Of a stretch of 64,000 nt of DNA, positions 36,105 to 50,187 are shown piece after piece. The stretch spans positions 8,879,868 through 8,943,867 of the forward strand of contig OZ038322.1 in the NCBI GenBank assembly GCA_964035795.1, given 5' to 3'. The first letter of the stretch is position 1. Each line of letters starts with the position of its first letter. This DNA is from Pterobdella sp. o SKG-2022 (taxonomy: Eukaryota; Annelida; Clitellata; Hirudinida; Piscicolidae). The position numbers and the translations under genes are program-made. The notes beneath the pieces were generated by a model. The model saw only the letters and a program-made list of their open reading frames with translations. It did not search any database and was not told where the DNA came from.

Positions 36105-37901
36105 ATGTTTCTTATTGTGACAATTCTCTCACTTCTAGTGAGTTTGACAGCTGCATCGACAGATGAGACCCTGGTTGAAAAAGCATTTGGAACTCAAGTT
36201 GTCGAAGCAACGTTGGCAAAAATCCAAACAGTTTGTTTATTCGATAAAGACAACTTCTTTTTCAGAAGACTTGCTTATGTGGAAACGACCGACGGAAATG
36301 ATGATGATACATTTGCAAATGGCTTTTATGGAGGCATCTGGAAGATTGATCGAGATCAATTTGATCAAACAAAATCAGTTTCAACACGGTTTTATACCGA
36401 AATAAAACATCATTTCAACATTGATTGGCAAACGGTACAATGGAAAGAATTATTAAAACCATTTTATTCAGGACTGGCAGCTCATTTGTATGTAGAATAT
36501 ATGAGTGCAAATGGAAGAAAGTTGCCAATTGATATTTACTCCCAGTCAAGCTATTGGGACCAAAACTTTGGAGAAATGAATGAAAAAGGGAAATTCTTGT
36601 TGAAAGCGCAGAAAATAGAAAAAATCATGTGCGATAGAAGCGCTTCAGATGTTATCTTTGTAGTAGATGGATCAGGGAGTATAAGTCAACAAGACTTTGA
36701 GCTACAAAAAGAATTCATAATTGATTTCATGAAAAGTTATCAAGTTGGCCCAGATCCTAAAATTCATACAAGATTTTCTTTTTTGCAATTTGGTACGGAT
36801 CTCAAAGAGGAGTTCATATTCAACTCTCATGTCACACAAAAAGATTATGAAGGGGCTGTTGAACGTATAATACAACTTGAAGGAAAAACCCCAACGTCTT
36901 TTGCTTTAGATCATGTTGCTAATAAGGCTTTCACAGAAGGCAGAGGAGCTAGACAAACTGGTGCTTCAAGAGTTGTTATAGTTTTTACAGATGGAGAATC
37001 GAATGATCGAGAAAAAACAAAAGTTTCAGCTCGAAAGCTTCTAGAAAAAGACGTTGTAGTTTTTGTAGTGGGTATTGGGTCAACTGTTAATAAAGATGAA
37101 CTGAAAGCAATTGCCACTGACCCAGACTGTCTACATTTGGATCACTTGTATTCATACCAAGACTTTGAATATATTAGGAGCAATATTGTTTCCAGAACAT
37201 GTAGAGCTCCCATTGAAATTGGCGATGATGGTAGTGATATTACTGTAGGACCTGATATGAAAATTCAGTGTCGAATTAAAATAAATAGAAACGGAAACAC
37301 AATTGAAAGTCAGGTAGATTATCCTACCGAAAACTATGACAACACAATTTATTTCGCAAGAAACAACGCTCCCAGTCCAAGTTTTTATGACTACAAACTT
37401 GACTTCGAACATAAGACTCCATCCCACCTTTACATTCCCCATGATGCATTTTCCAAAAACATATATATTTATTGTTATATAGAAGGAAAATATAATAGAA
37501 CCGCTCATATCAATATTTCCATTGAAGTTGGCAATAAAGATCCATGCAAACCAAACCTCTGTCCTAAAGGATACATATGCGTAAATCAACCATTTTTCAG
37601 CTACAAATGTATTGAAGATCCTGATTTTGTCACTACTACAACAACCACAACTACAACAACCACAACTACAACAACCACCGCCACTACTGCCACTTCCTTG
37701 CCTCCTTCCACTTCAACTTTTGATTGTGAAAAACATAATCCTTGTACCTCAGAAAACATAGCTCAAGGAAAGTTTTTCTTTGCGCATCATAATAAAAAGA
37801 AATATGTTCAGTGCAGTGAATGGAAAGGTTGCTGGGTGATGAATTGCCCTGCAAACTTGGTTTGGGACCAAACACTTCTCACATGTGCATGGGATCATTG
37901 A
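36105..37901 (+). CDS. Secreted vWA/chitin-binding protein (unit 2)
   Basis: 598 residues, apparently identical in protein sequence to the unit 1 copy, with the same TATA/initiator promoter 45 bases upstream of the ATG. All domain landmarks are preserved. Identity over about 1.8 kb of coding DNA, together with the flanks, indicates recent duplication or gene conversion rather than selection alone. Confidence 0.9.
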   Translation: MFLIVTILSLLVSLTAASTDETLVEKAFGTQVVEATLAKIQTVCLFDKDNFFFRRLAYVETTDGNDDDTFANGFYGGIWKIDRDQFDQTKSVSTRFYTEIKHHFNIDWQTVQWKELLKPFYSGLAAHLYVEYMSANGRKLPIDIYSQSSYWDQNFGEMNEKGKFLLKAQKIEKIMCDRSASDVIFVVDGSGSISQQDFELQKEFIIDFMKSYQVGPDPKIHTRFSFLQFGTDLKEEFIFNSHVTQKDYEGAVERIIQLEGKTPTSFALDHVANKAFTEGRGARQTGASRVVIVFTDGESNDREKTKVSARKLLEKDVVVFVVGIGSTVNKDELKAIATDPDCLHLDHLYSYQDFEYIRSNIVSRTCRAPIEIGDDGSDITVGPDMKIQCRIKINRNGNTIESQVDYPTENYDNTIYFARNNAPSPSFYDYKLDFEHKTPSHLYIPHDAFSKNIYIYCYIEGKYNRTAHINISIEVGNKDPCKPNLCPKGYICVNQPFFSYKCIEDPDFVTTTTTTTTTTTTTTTTATTATSLPPSTSTFDCEKHNPCTSENIAQGKFFFAHHNKKKYVQCSEWKGCWVMNCPANLVWDQTLLTCAWDH

Positions 37902-38148
37902 ATTTCATAATGAAAAATTTCATGTTTTAAAAAAAATTCAAAAACTATTTCAGTTAAATAGTTTTACCCATTCATTTCTAAATTCGTTTTTCTGTTTGCT
38001 TACCCAAAATATGATTTATCATCCAAAATGCATAACAGTTTTCATAAAATTTTTAAGTTAATCAAAATTATTCCCAAATTGATTTTGATTTTTTGAATAA
38101 AATATCAAAATCTGCTTTATTATTCAGTATCGCTAAAAGAATTTTAAT

Positions 38149-38300
38149 AGAAACAAACACTGTGGTTTATTGAAAAGCTTACTACACGAAGCTTTTTGTA
38201 AGAGTATCTTACATTATCAAGTGTACCTTTGATAATGTAAGATACTCTTACGAAAAGCTTCGTGTACTAAGTTTCTCAATAAAACATAGTGTTTGTTTCT
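38149..38300. repeat. 152-bp fold-back element, unit 2
   Basis: Copy of 591-742 with both arms unchanged. Confidence 0.85.
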
Positions 38301-38485
38301 GCTATATTGATTTTCGGCTATTGTACGTCAGCTAAAAAAATTATTAATAGAAATAATAGACAAGCTATGACCAGCTACAAAGCTGTTTCTGATGAGATAT
38401 AAGATGCACAAACGGTTGATCAATCACTACGATTGAATATGCAGTACTATCTAAACATGACAAACATTTTACGTTTACTGCAGGC

Positions 38486-39290
38486 ACTTACTTACTTAGG
38501 CCGAGTTTCAAGTCGAGTCAAAGTGATGAAGCTTCTCCATGATTCCCTGTCCAGCATTGCGTTCTCGATTTTCTTAGTGCTTTCTAGGCCGGTGTCCCTC
38601 ATCAGAGTGTCAACATAATTGATTGCTTTTTTTCTTCTACTTGGATTTCTTGTCAAAGGTTTCCACACAACAAGTTTCGAGGCTCTCTTCTCGGTGCCAA
38701 ATACAATGACCGGCAAATCTCAGTCCGCGCTCTTTAATCTTACACTTAAATTTGGCAGCTCACCGTAGCGTTCTTCATTTGTCAAGTGTTGTTTCCAGGA
38801 TATGTTTAGTACCATTCTGGTATAAACTCCATCTAGTGATTTAGTTAAAGCAGAAGTAAGAGTTATAAAGCAACACAGACTCGACTGTCACCAGAAATAA
38901 ACTGATTTTTATTTTTCTGCTCATTGATGACTTGTAGATTTTTTTGAGTTTATGACAAGCCATCCATGCCAGAGCCTTTCTAGCTTTCACATCGTGTTTA
39001 CAGCATATCATCCAACCACCTAAGTACTTGAAATTGTCATTTTCTTCGATGGAACCATCACTGATAGATTTGATGTCATTGATACTATCCTCGTTAAACC
39101 TCATCATTTTAGTCTTTTTGCCATTGCAGTATAATCTATTTTTTGCAGCTTCAGATTCAACTCGGTTTGTGAGCTTTTTGGCTTGAGCTATTTCGTGACA
39201 TATGAGGGCGATATCGTCAGCATAATCGAGATCAGTTATTACTTCTGCTGGATATCGACGATTTTTTTTTGGATTAAGAATGAAACCAAG
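38486..39290 (-). mobile_element. LINE remnant (unit 2)
   Basis: Same truncated element with no visible difference from units 0 and 1. Confidence 0.85.
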
Positions 39291-39999
39291 TTATAACAAC
39301 ATTATAACACACAACAAGCCCATAACACATAACCTTTTATCATATAACAACCCCATAACACATAACAACACTATAACACACTGTAAATACTGTATGTTTA
39401 TTTGACAAACCCTATGAACGGTTTTTTCTACTTCAACTTAATTATTCAGTAGCTATAACCTTATGCTTTCTATAATAAACGTGAACTTCCACTACTAAAA
39501 ATGTGCGAAAAGCAGAAAAAACTGACAAAATGCATAATAAAAAACAACAACCGCAAACATATGGGAAACAATGAAAAAATTGAAATTTGAATGAAGAAAT
39601 TAACTTCTATTTAAGAGGAAAAAATTTAAAAAGTTGATTCATTAAAAAAAGTTTTTATAAAACTAAAATTTTAAATAGTTGACCTTCCTGCTCAATAAAA
39701 TAAACAGAGAGGTCAACAATGTTGAAGATATTGATTAAATTTTACGGACCGACAATCATATAAATATGAATATAGCTATGAATTGTTCTTATTTCTTAAA
39801 TGCTATCTAAGCTGAACTGCTTTCATCTTCAAAATTTTTTTTCTAAATGTGTTCAATAACATTATTATAAACAACTACATTTCTAAATATTATAAATGTA
39901 TTTGGAACAATTTTTTATTCATATATCCATGGAATCCTCAGCAGTTTTTTGTTAATGTGGTCTTAATGAATCTCAAGAAAAATCCTCAAATTTTAGTCT

Positions 40000-41455
40000 T
40001 TATGTTCTTCTTTTGATACATATCACAATTTCTTGCACCATCTCATAACTACTCTTGTCTTGTATATAATAATGGAGACTTCTGTAAGGAGAGTTTGCAA
40101 TGAAAGCGTTGTTTTTGATGAACCACCAACCAACATCATGCAATTGAAACCCTTTAGAATTGGGTCTGTCGAAGGTTGAGAACTTTGCTCTTGAATGCTC
40201 CATGAATGTTGTTTGGGTGCGTAGAGAATCATTAATATAAAGACTGTACTCGAAAACTTCTGAAGCGATATAGAAAACATTGTATTCTTCAATCATAACT
40301 TCGTAGTTAAACAAAGGATCTTTCTTATCACTGTCAATATCAGCATCAACATCGGTGGTCTGAGTAGAAGTTGAAAAATAATTTTTGGCTGATGTTGTGG
40401 TTAGAAGTGGTGAAGTGGAACTAGGACAGAACATTTGGCCTTTACCGAAATGGAAAAACTCATTCAATACATGAAAGTAGTAGTTTTTGGTTGAAATTTT
40501 TTTTTCTGGAGCTTCGTCACTAATACTTCTTTTTTTACGTGGTTTTCTCATAACAACTACAAGTTTTACTTTATATTGTAAATGTTTAGTCAAATTTTCT
40601 ATCTGATCCAACCCCAACCAAAAATTTTTATTTTTTGATCCGAATCCACTTTTGTATTCTTTCCACCTTTTTTTAAAATCTTCGGTATCATCTACCCGAT
40701 GTTGTATAATTATCCATCCATCATTTTCAAGCGAACGTATTCTATCTATAGGAGACATCGAGGCATCGTCGTGCCTAGAATAAGATAAAAGTGAGTTTTC
40801 TTTGGAATTCAGTTTTTCAACAAGCTGTCCTCGTATTTCTGATTGTTTTGCAAAACCAAATATAGATTCTTGACCGCAAGTATGTTTTCTTTTTTCACCG
40901 ATGAAATAGCTGCTCAAGGTATTTATTGAAGCTTCCTTGAAATTTATTTTAAAGCATTGTTAAAATAATTATAAAAAAAACATTTAAGATATCCAATGCT
41001 GGATGTACTTAAATTAAAAATTTCAAACTACCTTTATGAAGAGAGATATTTTGTCGTATGATTCATATTCCTCTTTAGATATGTGTGTTTTGAAGGCAAG
41101 CAATCTCACTAATGAGTTCTTTAACACATCGGCATTCAATAAATGACACTCATCTTTCAAAAAAATTATCATTAGAAAAAAATCCAATTTTAAATACTTA
41201 TAAATGAGTTTAAATTTTTAAAAGCTTACTTCTCTGGCTTTCCAAAACTAAAACAGAAACACAACTTTCTTCCTTCAAACATACATTGACACATTGTAAG
41301 TTAGAAAACGCATTTTTAAAGGTTGTTTCGTCAACTTTTAAAACAGTTTTTAAATGTTCTTGACTGAGTTTCAAAGCTTGAAACTGCAGTGTTTGGCGCA
41401 GTTCTACAGAGCCTTCACATAACGCAAAAAACGTCAAAATAATAAAAAAAATCAT
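40000..41455 (-). CDS. PAN-like plus fibrinogen-related protein (unit 2)
   Basis: Exons 41455-41230, 41153-41032 and 40935-40000; 427 residues. The PAN-like region reads NLQC as in unit 0. All splice sites are retained. Confidence 0.87.
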
Positions 41456-42827
41456 TTTATTTTATTAAACTATTCAAGTTAGTAATGACTTTTTGAGGTC
41501 AGGATCATTTCTTTTAAAGCTTTTGGTTTTGTTTGGTAAGCAATCCCTTTAAGTTTTATGAGTTGTTTGCTATAGGAAGATTGTCCAAAGGAAGTTTTTA
41601 GTGTGGAAACCAACCAAAACGCTGTTTTTTTATATTTTTAAACTGAAAAATTTAAAATTTTTGTTTTATATTTTTGAGCCAAAAATATTTAATCTAAAAT
41701 TTTTGTGAGCAGTACACAAACTTTTTAACAAACACTTAGCTGTCAAATATTAGTAGTGAAATTTAGCATTCACCAAAATTCCATTTTCATATTCTTCGCA
41801 TATAAAAAAATAAAACTTCCATTTTTAAACAACAAATGAATAAGCAAAATAAACACAGAAGGTAAAATAGAAATGTTAATGGTGTTGGAGGTCATGTTAA
41901 AAAATCCAGTAAAAAAGTTTGCCTCCAAAAAATGAATGAAAGACCTATGCGTTAATGCACGTAACAGCCTTGGTTCAAAACCTCCTTCGGGAGCTGAATG
42001 TGCTCGAGGAAAATAAGACTTTATAGATGAATTGGAAAACGATACATAGTTCACAGTTTAGAAAAATATTTTGAGGTCATAATTGATAAATTATTCAAAT
42101 TAAAAATCATTAAGAACATTCGATGTCTCTTAAAAACTTTATAATTCCATGTTTTTTGAACTCGGAAGACCTGTACTTCAATGTACAAGGATACAGCTAA
42201 CCTAATTAGTTATAAAGTATAAAAGCCTAACTCAAATTTTAAAGTCGAAAAACACAGTGTTTATTAATAAAAAGACACAAAGCTGATAATTTAACATTTG
42301 CTAATTAAAGCTAGTCTTACGAAAAGCTTCGTGTCTTTTTAAATACATACTTTGTTTTTGTAAACCTTAAAATAATTAGTTACCTGATGATTGTATAGAA
42401 AATATATCGAAAAGCTTCGTCTCATTAAAAAAACCAAATATGATCGTGTTTTTATGATTCACCTTTTGGAGGCTAATTAATCACAAACCAATACGCTATC
42501 AACAATGAGTCCCACTGATAAAATCATACCACACCAAACAAGGATTTTAGTCCAAGAGCAAACAACCTTCATATTGGAACAAAACATTTCCAACATAGAC
42601 CACAACACTCCACCAAACTAGCCCTCACAAAAACCACCTTCTCGCAACACAACACACATTCAAGTACACCAAAACACTCTTACTTCTGAATTTCCAATTA
42701 CTCAAATAGTCCCCAAAGCCGACCTATTTCATAAAAAATCTGATACAGACAGTCAAGTAACAACGAAAAAAAAACTCTTCCCACCATGGAGTTGAATCAA
42801 ATGTAATGAGGAACCAACTGAACAGAC

Positions 42828-45800
42828 CTGCCACGTTGGAGACCCAGAGTCCAGAAGTGCCATGAACTCGCCACACAAATCCTTCACTATCTCTTCTCCT
42901 AAGAACTTCTGATAATAGGCCTGTGAGTAATGTTAACGTGCTGATGTATCATGAGGCAGAGTGAGAGTATGTAGGTGCATAATGAACCAGATGACCTCGT
43001 GGGTGATGATTGTTTGTCATAACGAATTCGAACAGCCAGATTTTGTACTTACAAGTTTTAATTTTTGATTCTTCATGCAATAATTTAGCCATTTTTGATT
43101 ATATTGCTGTGCATGTCCTCGTTACTAGAGTTGACAACAGTTGGCCTAGATTAGTGATACTACTATTTAACACTAATATATAGCAATTAAAGTACAACAT
43201 TTGACTTGAGACAAATCTTTATACTGCAAGTTTGAGCTAATGTTCAACTCGAAATTATCGAAATTCAAAATCCGGGGTTTCCACAAGGGCAGTTTTCTTA
43301 TGCATTGTCAAATAGGATAATTTCTTAAGCCGAATGAAAAAATACCAGACTATTAGTTTGTCAATATCTTTTACCAGAGTCTACTAATATTTAGGTTATA
43401 ACAAAAAAGCAACCTTTAACCATAAACGCTTATTTGAATACATAAATGCTAAAAACGTGGCTAGTAAATAAATAAATGAAATAATGAATAACAATAAGAG
43501 ATAATAACAATGAATATACAAACCACAGTGTCTGCATTATCTTGTCGGTAACATCTGAAACGTTCTTTTTCCTCTGCAATCATTCAGCATACATACAAAT
43601 GATTAAGTATTAATACCGAGGTTATGATTATTGGATTAACATTATTATTGTAAAATTTATTGTTAATACTGTTATTGTCTTCTGACGCTTGCCTACATTT
43701 TGACTTCCCAAAAGCAGGCATTAAATGCTATAAGTCATGAAAATGATTATTCTTATTTTTTAATGTTTAAGAGTTCTTGCTATGTGCCACATGTTCAATT
43801 CAATAATAATAGTATTTTTTATAAAGTTAGTATTAATATTATAAGAGTATCTTAAACATCATCATCTTCTTCTTTCTCATAACCACCATTATCCTGACCA
43901 TCATTACATATCTCATCCTCAAATCTTCTCCATCATCACCACTTCTAGTACAACCATCAAAACTTATCCCTACCAACCAACATCATTATCACAATTACCA
44001 CCACCCTTATAAACACCATCACCATCATTCCCCCACACAATCACTACCAGCCGACCCACCAGCACTCCACAAATGATAGCCATGCAGAGGATGAATAATC
44101 TTCTTCTTCATCACCCGAAAGGCTGCTTTGAAGAACGGAATAAAAAACTCTTCTACTTCCTTTTTATCATTTTCTCCAGTCAGTGCATCCTGTATTTCAG
44201 TATCATTGAACGCTAACCGTTTCATGTTAGAGTGATTTTTGCCTATATTGGTGTAATTTTAAAAGGTGATAACCTACCACAACCTAACAAAAAAATACAT
44301 TGAAAGGAAGAAGTTGCACTCAAATTGCAATAAAAGTTCAATTGAGTGAAAAAATGAACACCATCACTCTGGTTCACCTCATTTCATCCTTGCAAAAACT
44401 TTAACGTGAAAAAGCCACAAAATCACTAAAAAACAAATTGTATCTATAAAAACCCTCAATTTGAAAAATTAAATTAAAAACTATCCCAAACATCATTTAA
44501 TACAACCAAACTCACTCCAGCATGGAACAAACATACAAGAACAACAACACCAACGATTACGATAACGACACAGACCTGCAAAAAGTACCAGAAAGCGAAA
44601 GTGAGATCACTGTGGCACTCATCCACTGGGAACTGGCCTGGGATGTCCATGCAGCCCTGTAGAGTGGTGCCGTTGCATGAATACTAGAGAGATGACTAGG
44701 ATACTATTTATTTTGTATTATTATTATTTTGTTAATACTAATATTATTATTGTTATTAGTTTACTGTGGTGGTGACCGAAAACTTTATTAAGCTTCTATT
44801 TTCCTTAAACTCAAACCAATCCTCATTTTTACCCAATAATACTTGAAAAAATTAAATATTTCAGTGAAACTTTTTTTAATCAATTTGGTATTGAATAACT
44901 GAAGTTACAACTAATTGGATCGTTCATCTCTGCTGCAAGCATTATTTGAAAAAAAGCAAAAATAACAACAATAATAACAAAGAATAACGGAAAAATAAAA
45001 CAAAAATGATAAAAACACATGCAATAAAAGCAACGAATACTCACCACAACCATATGCATCAGGTCGGTGGTGGTTTTGGTAATATAAGGGTGGGTGAAGA
45101 CGTGTGTTATAAGTAGTTTGATGCACAACTGTGCCACATAAACCACCAAACGACATAAATCCTCCCCAAAGTCCTGTTTCATAGAATTATGATGTCATCA
45201 GTAGTAGTTTTAGCATTATTTGTGGTAATATTAGTTTTCGTAGTATTAGTTGTTTTAGTCATATTAGTTGTTGTTGCAGTATTAGTAGTTGTAATATTTA
45301 TTGTTGAAGTAGTAGTAGTAGTAACTCATAAAAGTAGTAACACTAGTTATTTTGTAGCAATATTAATTACAGTTATAGTAGTAATTTTAGTTATGATTAA
45401 TGTGGTAGTAATACTATCTAGAGTTATTGTAATGCTAAAATTTCACGATAATGTAACGCACATGATCTTTGACTTCATGAGTCTGTTTCCACAAGTCAAC
45501 AATGTCTGTCACTCTATTCATGTACTCAAAGACTTTGAATGGGTAACTGCAAAAAAATCAATCACCTTATTGGTACATTTATCATACATACAATAGCACC
45601 TCTCAATAATTTTTTAATTAAAGCTTTATTGGAGCAACTTAAATGCTTATGTTTATTTTATTTCCTCACCTGTTTACCAAATCCTTCAATGAATATATTC
45701 AACTATATATAAGCAATTGACTTTACGTAATGCAAGCAGATAAAAACTGAATGATACATACAGATGGTTGGTGGGACACTGGAAAAAGACCAAAAGGCAT

Positions 45801-48675
45801 TCCAGAGCTTCCTTCGAGTTCCTTGAAACGTTGTATTATTATCATCAATGTGTTTAAATTATATGGTGATAACCAAACGTGGAAACGGAAGTGAAAAAAT
45901 AACGATGGTTTAACTTTTACGAGATTTCGAATGCTCAATGATTTTGTAAAATGATTTCAAAATCTAATCCGTTGGTTTTAATGCAAAAATGAGCTGGTTT
46001 TTTCATAAACGGTATACACGCACACAACTCAAAATAAAATCTTTAAAAGTATTATTTTTTTACCAACACCATTCTTATTTCAGATAAAACCACCTTTGCA
46101 GGGTGCCAAAGATCTGGGAGTACAGATGATCATAGTGGCCTGAAGCGAGGTGCTCGATCAAGGGCAGCCAAACCTGCAAGCAGCACAGAGATGCAGCAAC
46201 CACCGAGTCAGTATGAGCGTTCTGGTGCTCCAGAATGTTTTGCCCCAGCTTCAGAACTGGTGCGTAAAGTAGGGTTACTCTGCTTTATGATGAATGCGAA
46301 TTGAAATCGTAATGAAAACGTAAGTAGATAGACAAATAAGATATGTGAATTGAAAACAACGATAAATAATAACACTCGATTTTGTATACAAATGTTGAAG
46401 CTTATAATTGAAAATAACTAGTGTGGTTGGAGAACTTTTTAACGAATCCAGTGCTTTTTGAAAAAATAAGAAAAGTTTCGAAAATTTATTATTTTAGAGT
46501 ATCAATAATTTTTTTTAAATTCCAAAAATCAAATAGTTTTCTGATATTTATTTACATCGGAAGCTTGATTTAAATCTAAGCCCATTTAAATTTAGCAAGT
46601 TAAATTCTATGACTTAATTAAAAGCTCACAAATTTATGAACAAATGAATTTTTTTCTTTTTGCGTTTAAAATTCTCCATATAAGTTTGAAGTATCTTTTG
46701 GAAATTAATATTATGAACACATTCAATATTTCTCAAAATAAAAAATACCCTTGAAACTCATAGCAAACCCAATATCATCTAGATCTGACAATAAAGTTGA
46801 TACAAATAGTTGAATAACAAACACCTATTTCTACAGCAAAACTTCAGATTATGAGGATTCATAAGAATGCGTAGAGAAAATTTTTATTGAACTAAAATTT
46901 TCCACAAATATAACCTTGAGATAATTCATTAGCTAATAAATGATGACAAAATCAAGTTTACAAAAGAGCATACAATGTCTCTGAAAATAATCAAACATCT
47001 ATGATTCTAGAATGAAATGAAATATTGAAAAACATCTGAAAAGAGTACTTATTTACTGGTTTATTGGTTAATTGAAGCAATCAATAAATATAAAACACAC
47101 CACAATATATAAACGCCACACACCTCAAAACTTAGGCTTAACATCTAGCCACATTTAAAGAATGAAATATGGTGAGAATGAAAGCTATGATAAAAAAGAA
47201 ACAGTGTTAATATTTATTCAATCAAGTTTAAAACCTCCATAATAAGAAAGTTAAGACCTTGAAACCTATTAAACAAGTTAGATGGGTGGTTGGACACCTC
47301 AAACACAACATAATGCAGACACTAACCTACATGTGCCTCCTGAGCCAGTACACTTTTGAGGGGGTCTGTGTTGTCCATGTAACAAACCTGCTCAGTATTT
47401 CAATGCATTTTGCTTGATTCAAAGCTTCATGTTTGATTGAATATAAATATTTTAGTCGATTTAATATAACTAAGATTTTAATTTAATTTACTAAAAGTGA
47501 GGTATAGTAAATGGATAATCAATTCCTAAGAGTTTTATGTTGATAGAGTTACTCAATAGTACAATAATATTACATCTCCAGGTAAAACAGTGAGAATTTC
47601 TAGAAAGTTCACAATGTTAGACTCCTGTGAAATTATATCACAAATGGTTTTTATGTGAGTCTGAATGCATGCCAATTTTAAGATATGAATACAAAAAAAG
47701 TTTAAACCTGACTTTTACTGAGTTCCCCATAATCATTTCTTAAAAGTTGATGAAGGTATTCCACTGAACCCTCTTTTCTTGTCAATATGCTTTTTCTTAA
47801 GTATTGACTTATCTGGAAAGAAAGTTTAACAGATAGATACCAAGATTTTAAATCCCCACTATACCGTGGGTGACCAGATTTACTACATCTACTATGAGTA
47901 TCAAATGTTATAGTATGAAATTATTCAAATAAGAAATGAACTTTATAACTTGAAATTATTATATGGTTGAATGACTTTTTGGAGTTTATTTTTTTTCAAC
48001 TATTACAATATACACTAAACTGTCATGCATATTTTCTTCTGAATATGTTTTGTAGGACATTGTTGGTTGTTAAGAATGTAGAATAACTTTTCTCGTAGAT
48101 TTATCAACTCTGAATCTGGAACTTCATGCCTATGTCATGAAATTTTAAGTAGTCAAACCAAAATTAATATTCTTTAATATAAGTTATTGAATATAACAAA
48201 CCAGTGATATTGTAATTTGTTGAAAAGACTGTTAACTCCAAAGAATTTGATGAGCTCAGACTAAAAATCAAAATTGAAATGAAATTTATTTTTTAAATGT
48301 GCTCAAAAACCAGTTAAAAGAATAAAACAGTTAGAAATTTATTGCTTTAAACCAGTGATAACTTATATATGAACAGACTAAAATTTATACTAAGAGTTAA
48401 CTTCAAGCCAGAAAAGTAATTTTTGTCAACTTAACCTTTTCAGGAGCCAATAAATCCCAACAAAATGCCCATGCTTCTTTTGAAAATTGAGCATTTGTAA
48501 GCCACATATTCAACTCATTGCTTGGCTCTGAATAGAAAGCATTCACAACCTAAAATATTATTTAGATATAAATTAATACTGCAATCATAATTAAATTATA
48601 CAAAAAATTCAAACTTACCCTTTCAACATTTTCTGATGAAATATCTTCAAGAGAAGATAAGGTTTCTAAATCCAT
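42828..48675 (-). pseudogene. IPO13: Importin-13, 5' half of gene, decaying copy (unit 3)
   Basis: Exons recur at +37558 (first coding exon 48675-48619, last 42920-42828). The exon equivalent to 10702-10630 has lost its splice donor: the minus-strand GTAACT has become ATAACT at about 48187-48182. Other exons keep their frames. The donor loss supports the view that these 5' halves are no longer maintained. Confidence 0.83.
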
Positions 48676-48843
48676 AACTTTAAACGTATTGTAAAAATTG
48701 AAATTTTGAATAATTTAAAAATGTTTCTTGAAATTTAACAAAATTGTAAATTTATTTATATTAACTCTAAAATATTAAATCAAAACATTTAGCGCTTACT
48801 TTAGGGATTTTAAAGTAAGAATAATTTCATTATACTTTGAAAA

Positions 48844-49017
48844 ATTATTTGGAGTATTTATCAATTCAAATTATTTATCAATAATTTTCAAAATAAGACA
48901 AAAATCAGATTTTTTGAATGTTTTTAAAAAGCTAAAATTCCCACAATTTCAAAGCATCACAAAAATAAACTGAAATCTAATGAACAACTGATGAATTTCG
49001 ATGAAAAAATACTATAT
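48844..49017. repeat. 174-bp minisatellite monomer, single copy (unit 3)
   Basis: Only one monomer is present, flanked by the same sequences as the arrays in units 1 and 2. It corresponds to the first monomer (with the cccaca variant), so either the array expanded only in the other lineage or unit 3 contracted. Confidence 0.92.
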
Positions 49018-49977
49018 TTATTTCAGACACATCTATAAGAAAAAATGCGATAGCCTTATAAACATAACAGTGTAAAGAAAACCCTTAAACATGGACCAGA
49101 CCGTAAACCTGAAACTAAACCAGAATCCAAAACATGGTTCAAAGTTGAAAAAAATCTGTAAGTTTTAATAATAATTGATATATTTCAATTCTTAATTTAG
49201 AAATTCAGCTTACTTTGCCAAAAATACATGATAATACCAAGATTGGCAGAAAAAGAGAACAAAAGCTTGAAAAAACTAGTTTGAAGTGGTTTAAACAAAA
49301 AAAAACTAGTAAAATATAAATTTTGAAAATATTGAGATTCTGTATAAGGCCAGAGCGAAACAAAAAAGATACATCGGCATGAAAATATGGAAAAGGTTAG
49401 AAAATAAGGTATTTTGACAAGTACAAAGATAGGTTTGGAAACATGAAACTTGAGTTTTTCAAAGATATAATATGTTTGCACAATGACATTTGTACAATTT
49501 GATTCCAAAGTATAGTAAAGTCAAAGAAGTAGTTGTCAAAAAGCCCATAAAATTGAAAATGATTTAAAATCTTGACAATCAAACCTAAACATAAGTTATA
49601 TATTCACGAAGAATGCTTTCAAAAAGCTCGTCATCATGTCTTAATAATGAAAAAGCTCATAAACATTGTGATTTAATTTTTGTCGTGAAATTAGAATTTT
49701 AACGATTACACTGTAATATTTTTATTAGAAAATATGATTGACCTTTATTCATGTGACAATAATTCCAAGAAATAAGAGTTTTAACCTTTGAAATCTCCAA
49801 TCGAGATTTCAATTATTTGCCAAACTTATAACTAAAATAAACTCCCAAGTGGTTTCAATTGAATATTTTCCTAACTTGATAAAAGAAGAGAATTAAGTGG
49901 AAAAGAGTTAAAGGTTAAACAAATTTTCGGTCTATAAAAGAACGTTGAAGCAGAGATCATTCAGTGAAAAGAACAAA

Positions 49978-50187
49978 ATGTTTATTATTGTGACAATTCT
50001 CTCACTTCTAGTGAGTTTGACAGTTGCATCGACAGATGAGACTCTGGTTGAAAAAGCATTTGGAACTCAAGTTGTCGAAGCAACGTTGGCAAAAATCCAA
50101 ACAGTTTGTTTATTCGATAAAGACAACTTCTTATTCTATTTTGTCCAAAAAACGAATCCTGCATTTTCAAATATATTGAGAAATTGA
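49978..50187 (+). pseudogene. Truncated 5' copy of the vWA gene (unit 3)
   Basis: Same 69-codon open frame, with protein unchanged even though the surrounding unit 3 DNA has diverged. This may be chance over a short stretch or weak constraint. Confidence 0.78.

Larger units (their letters stand above)
23622..42487. repeat. Tandem unit 2 (18,866 bp)
   Basis: Second complete copy, collinear with unit 1. The offset is +18692 before the minisatellite and +18866 after it, because this unit has five minisatellite copies instead of four. Gene content and all open reading frames match unit 1. Confidence 0.93.
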
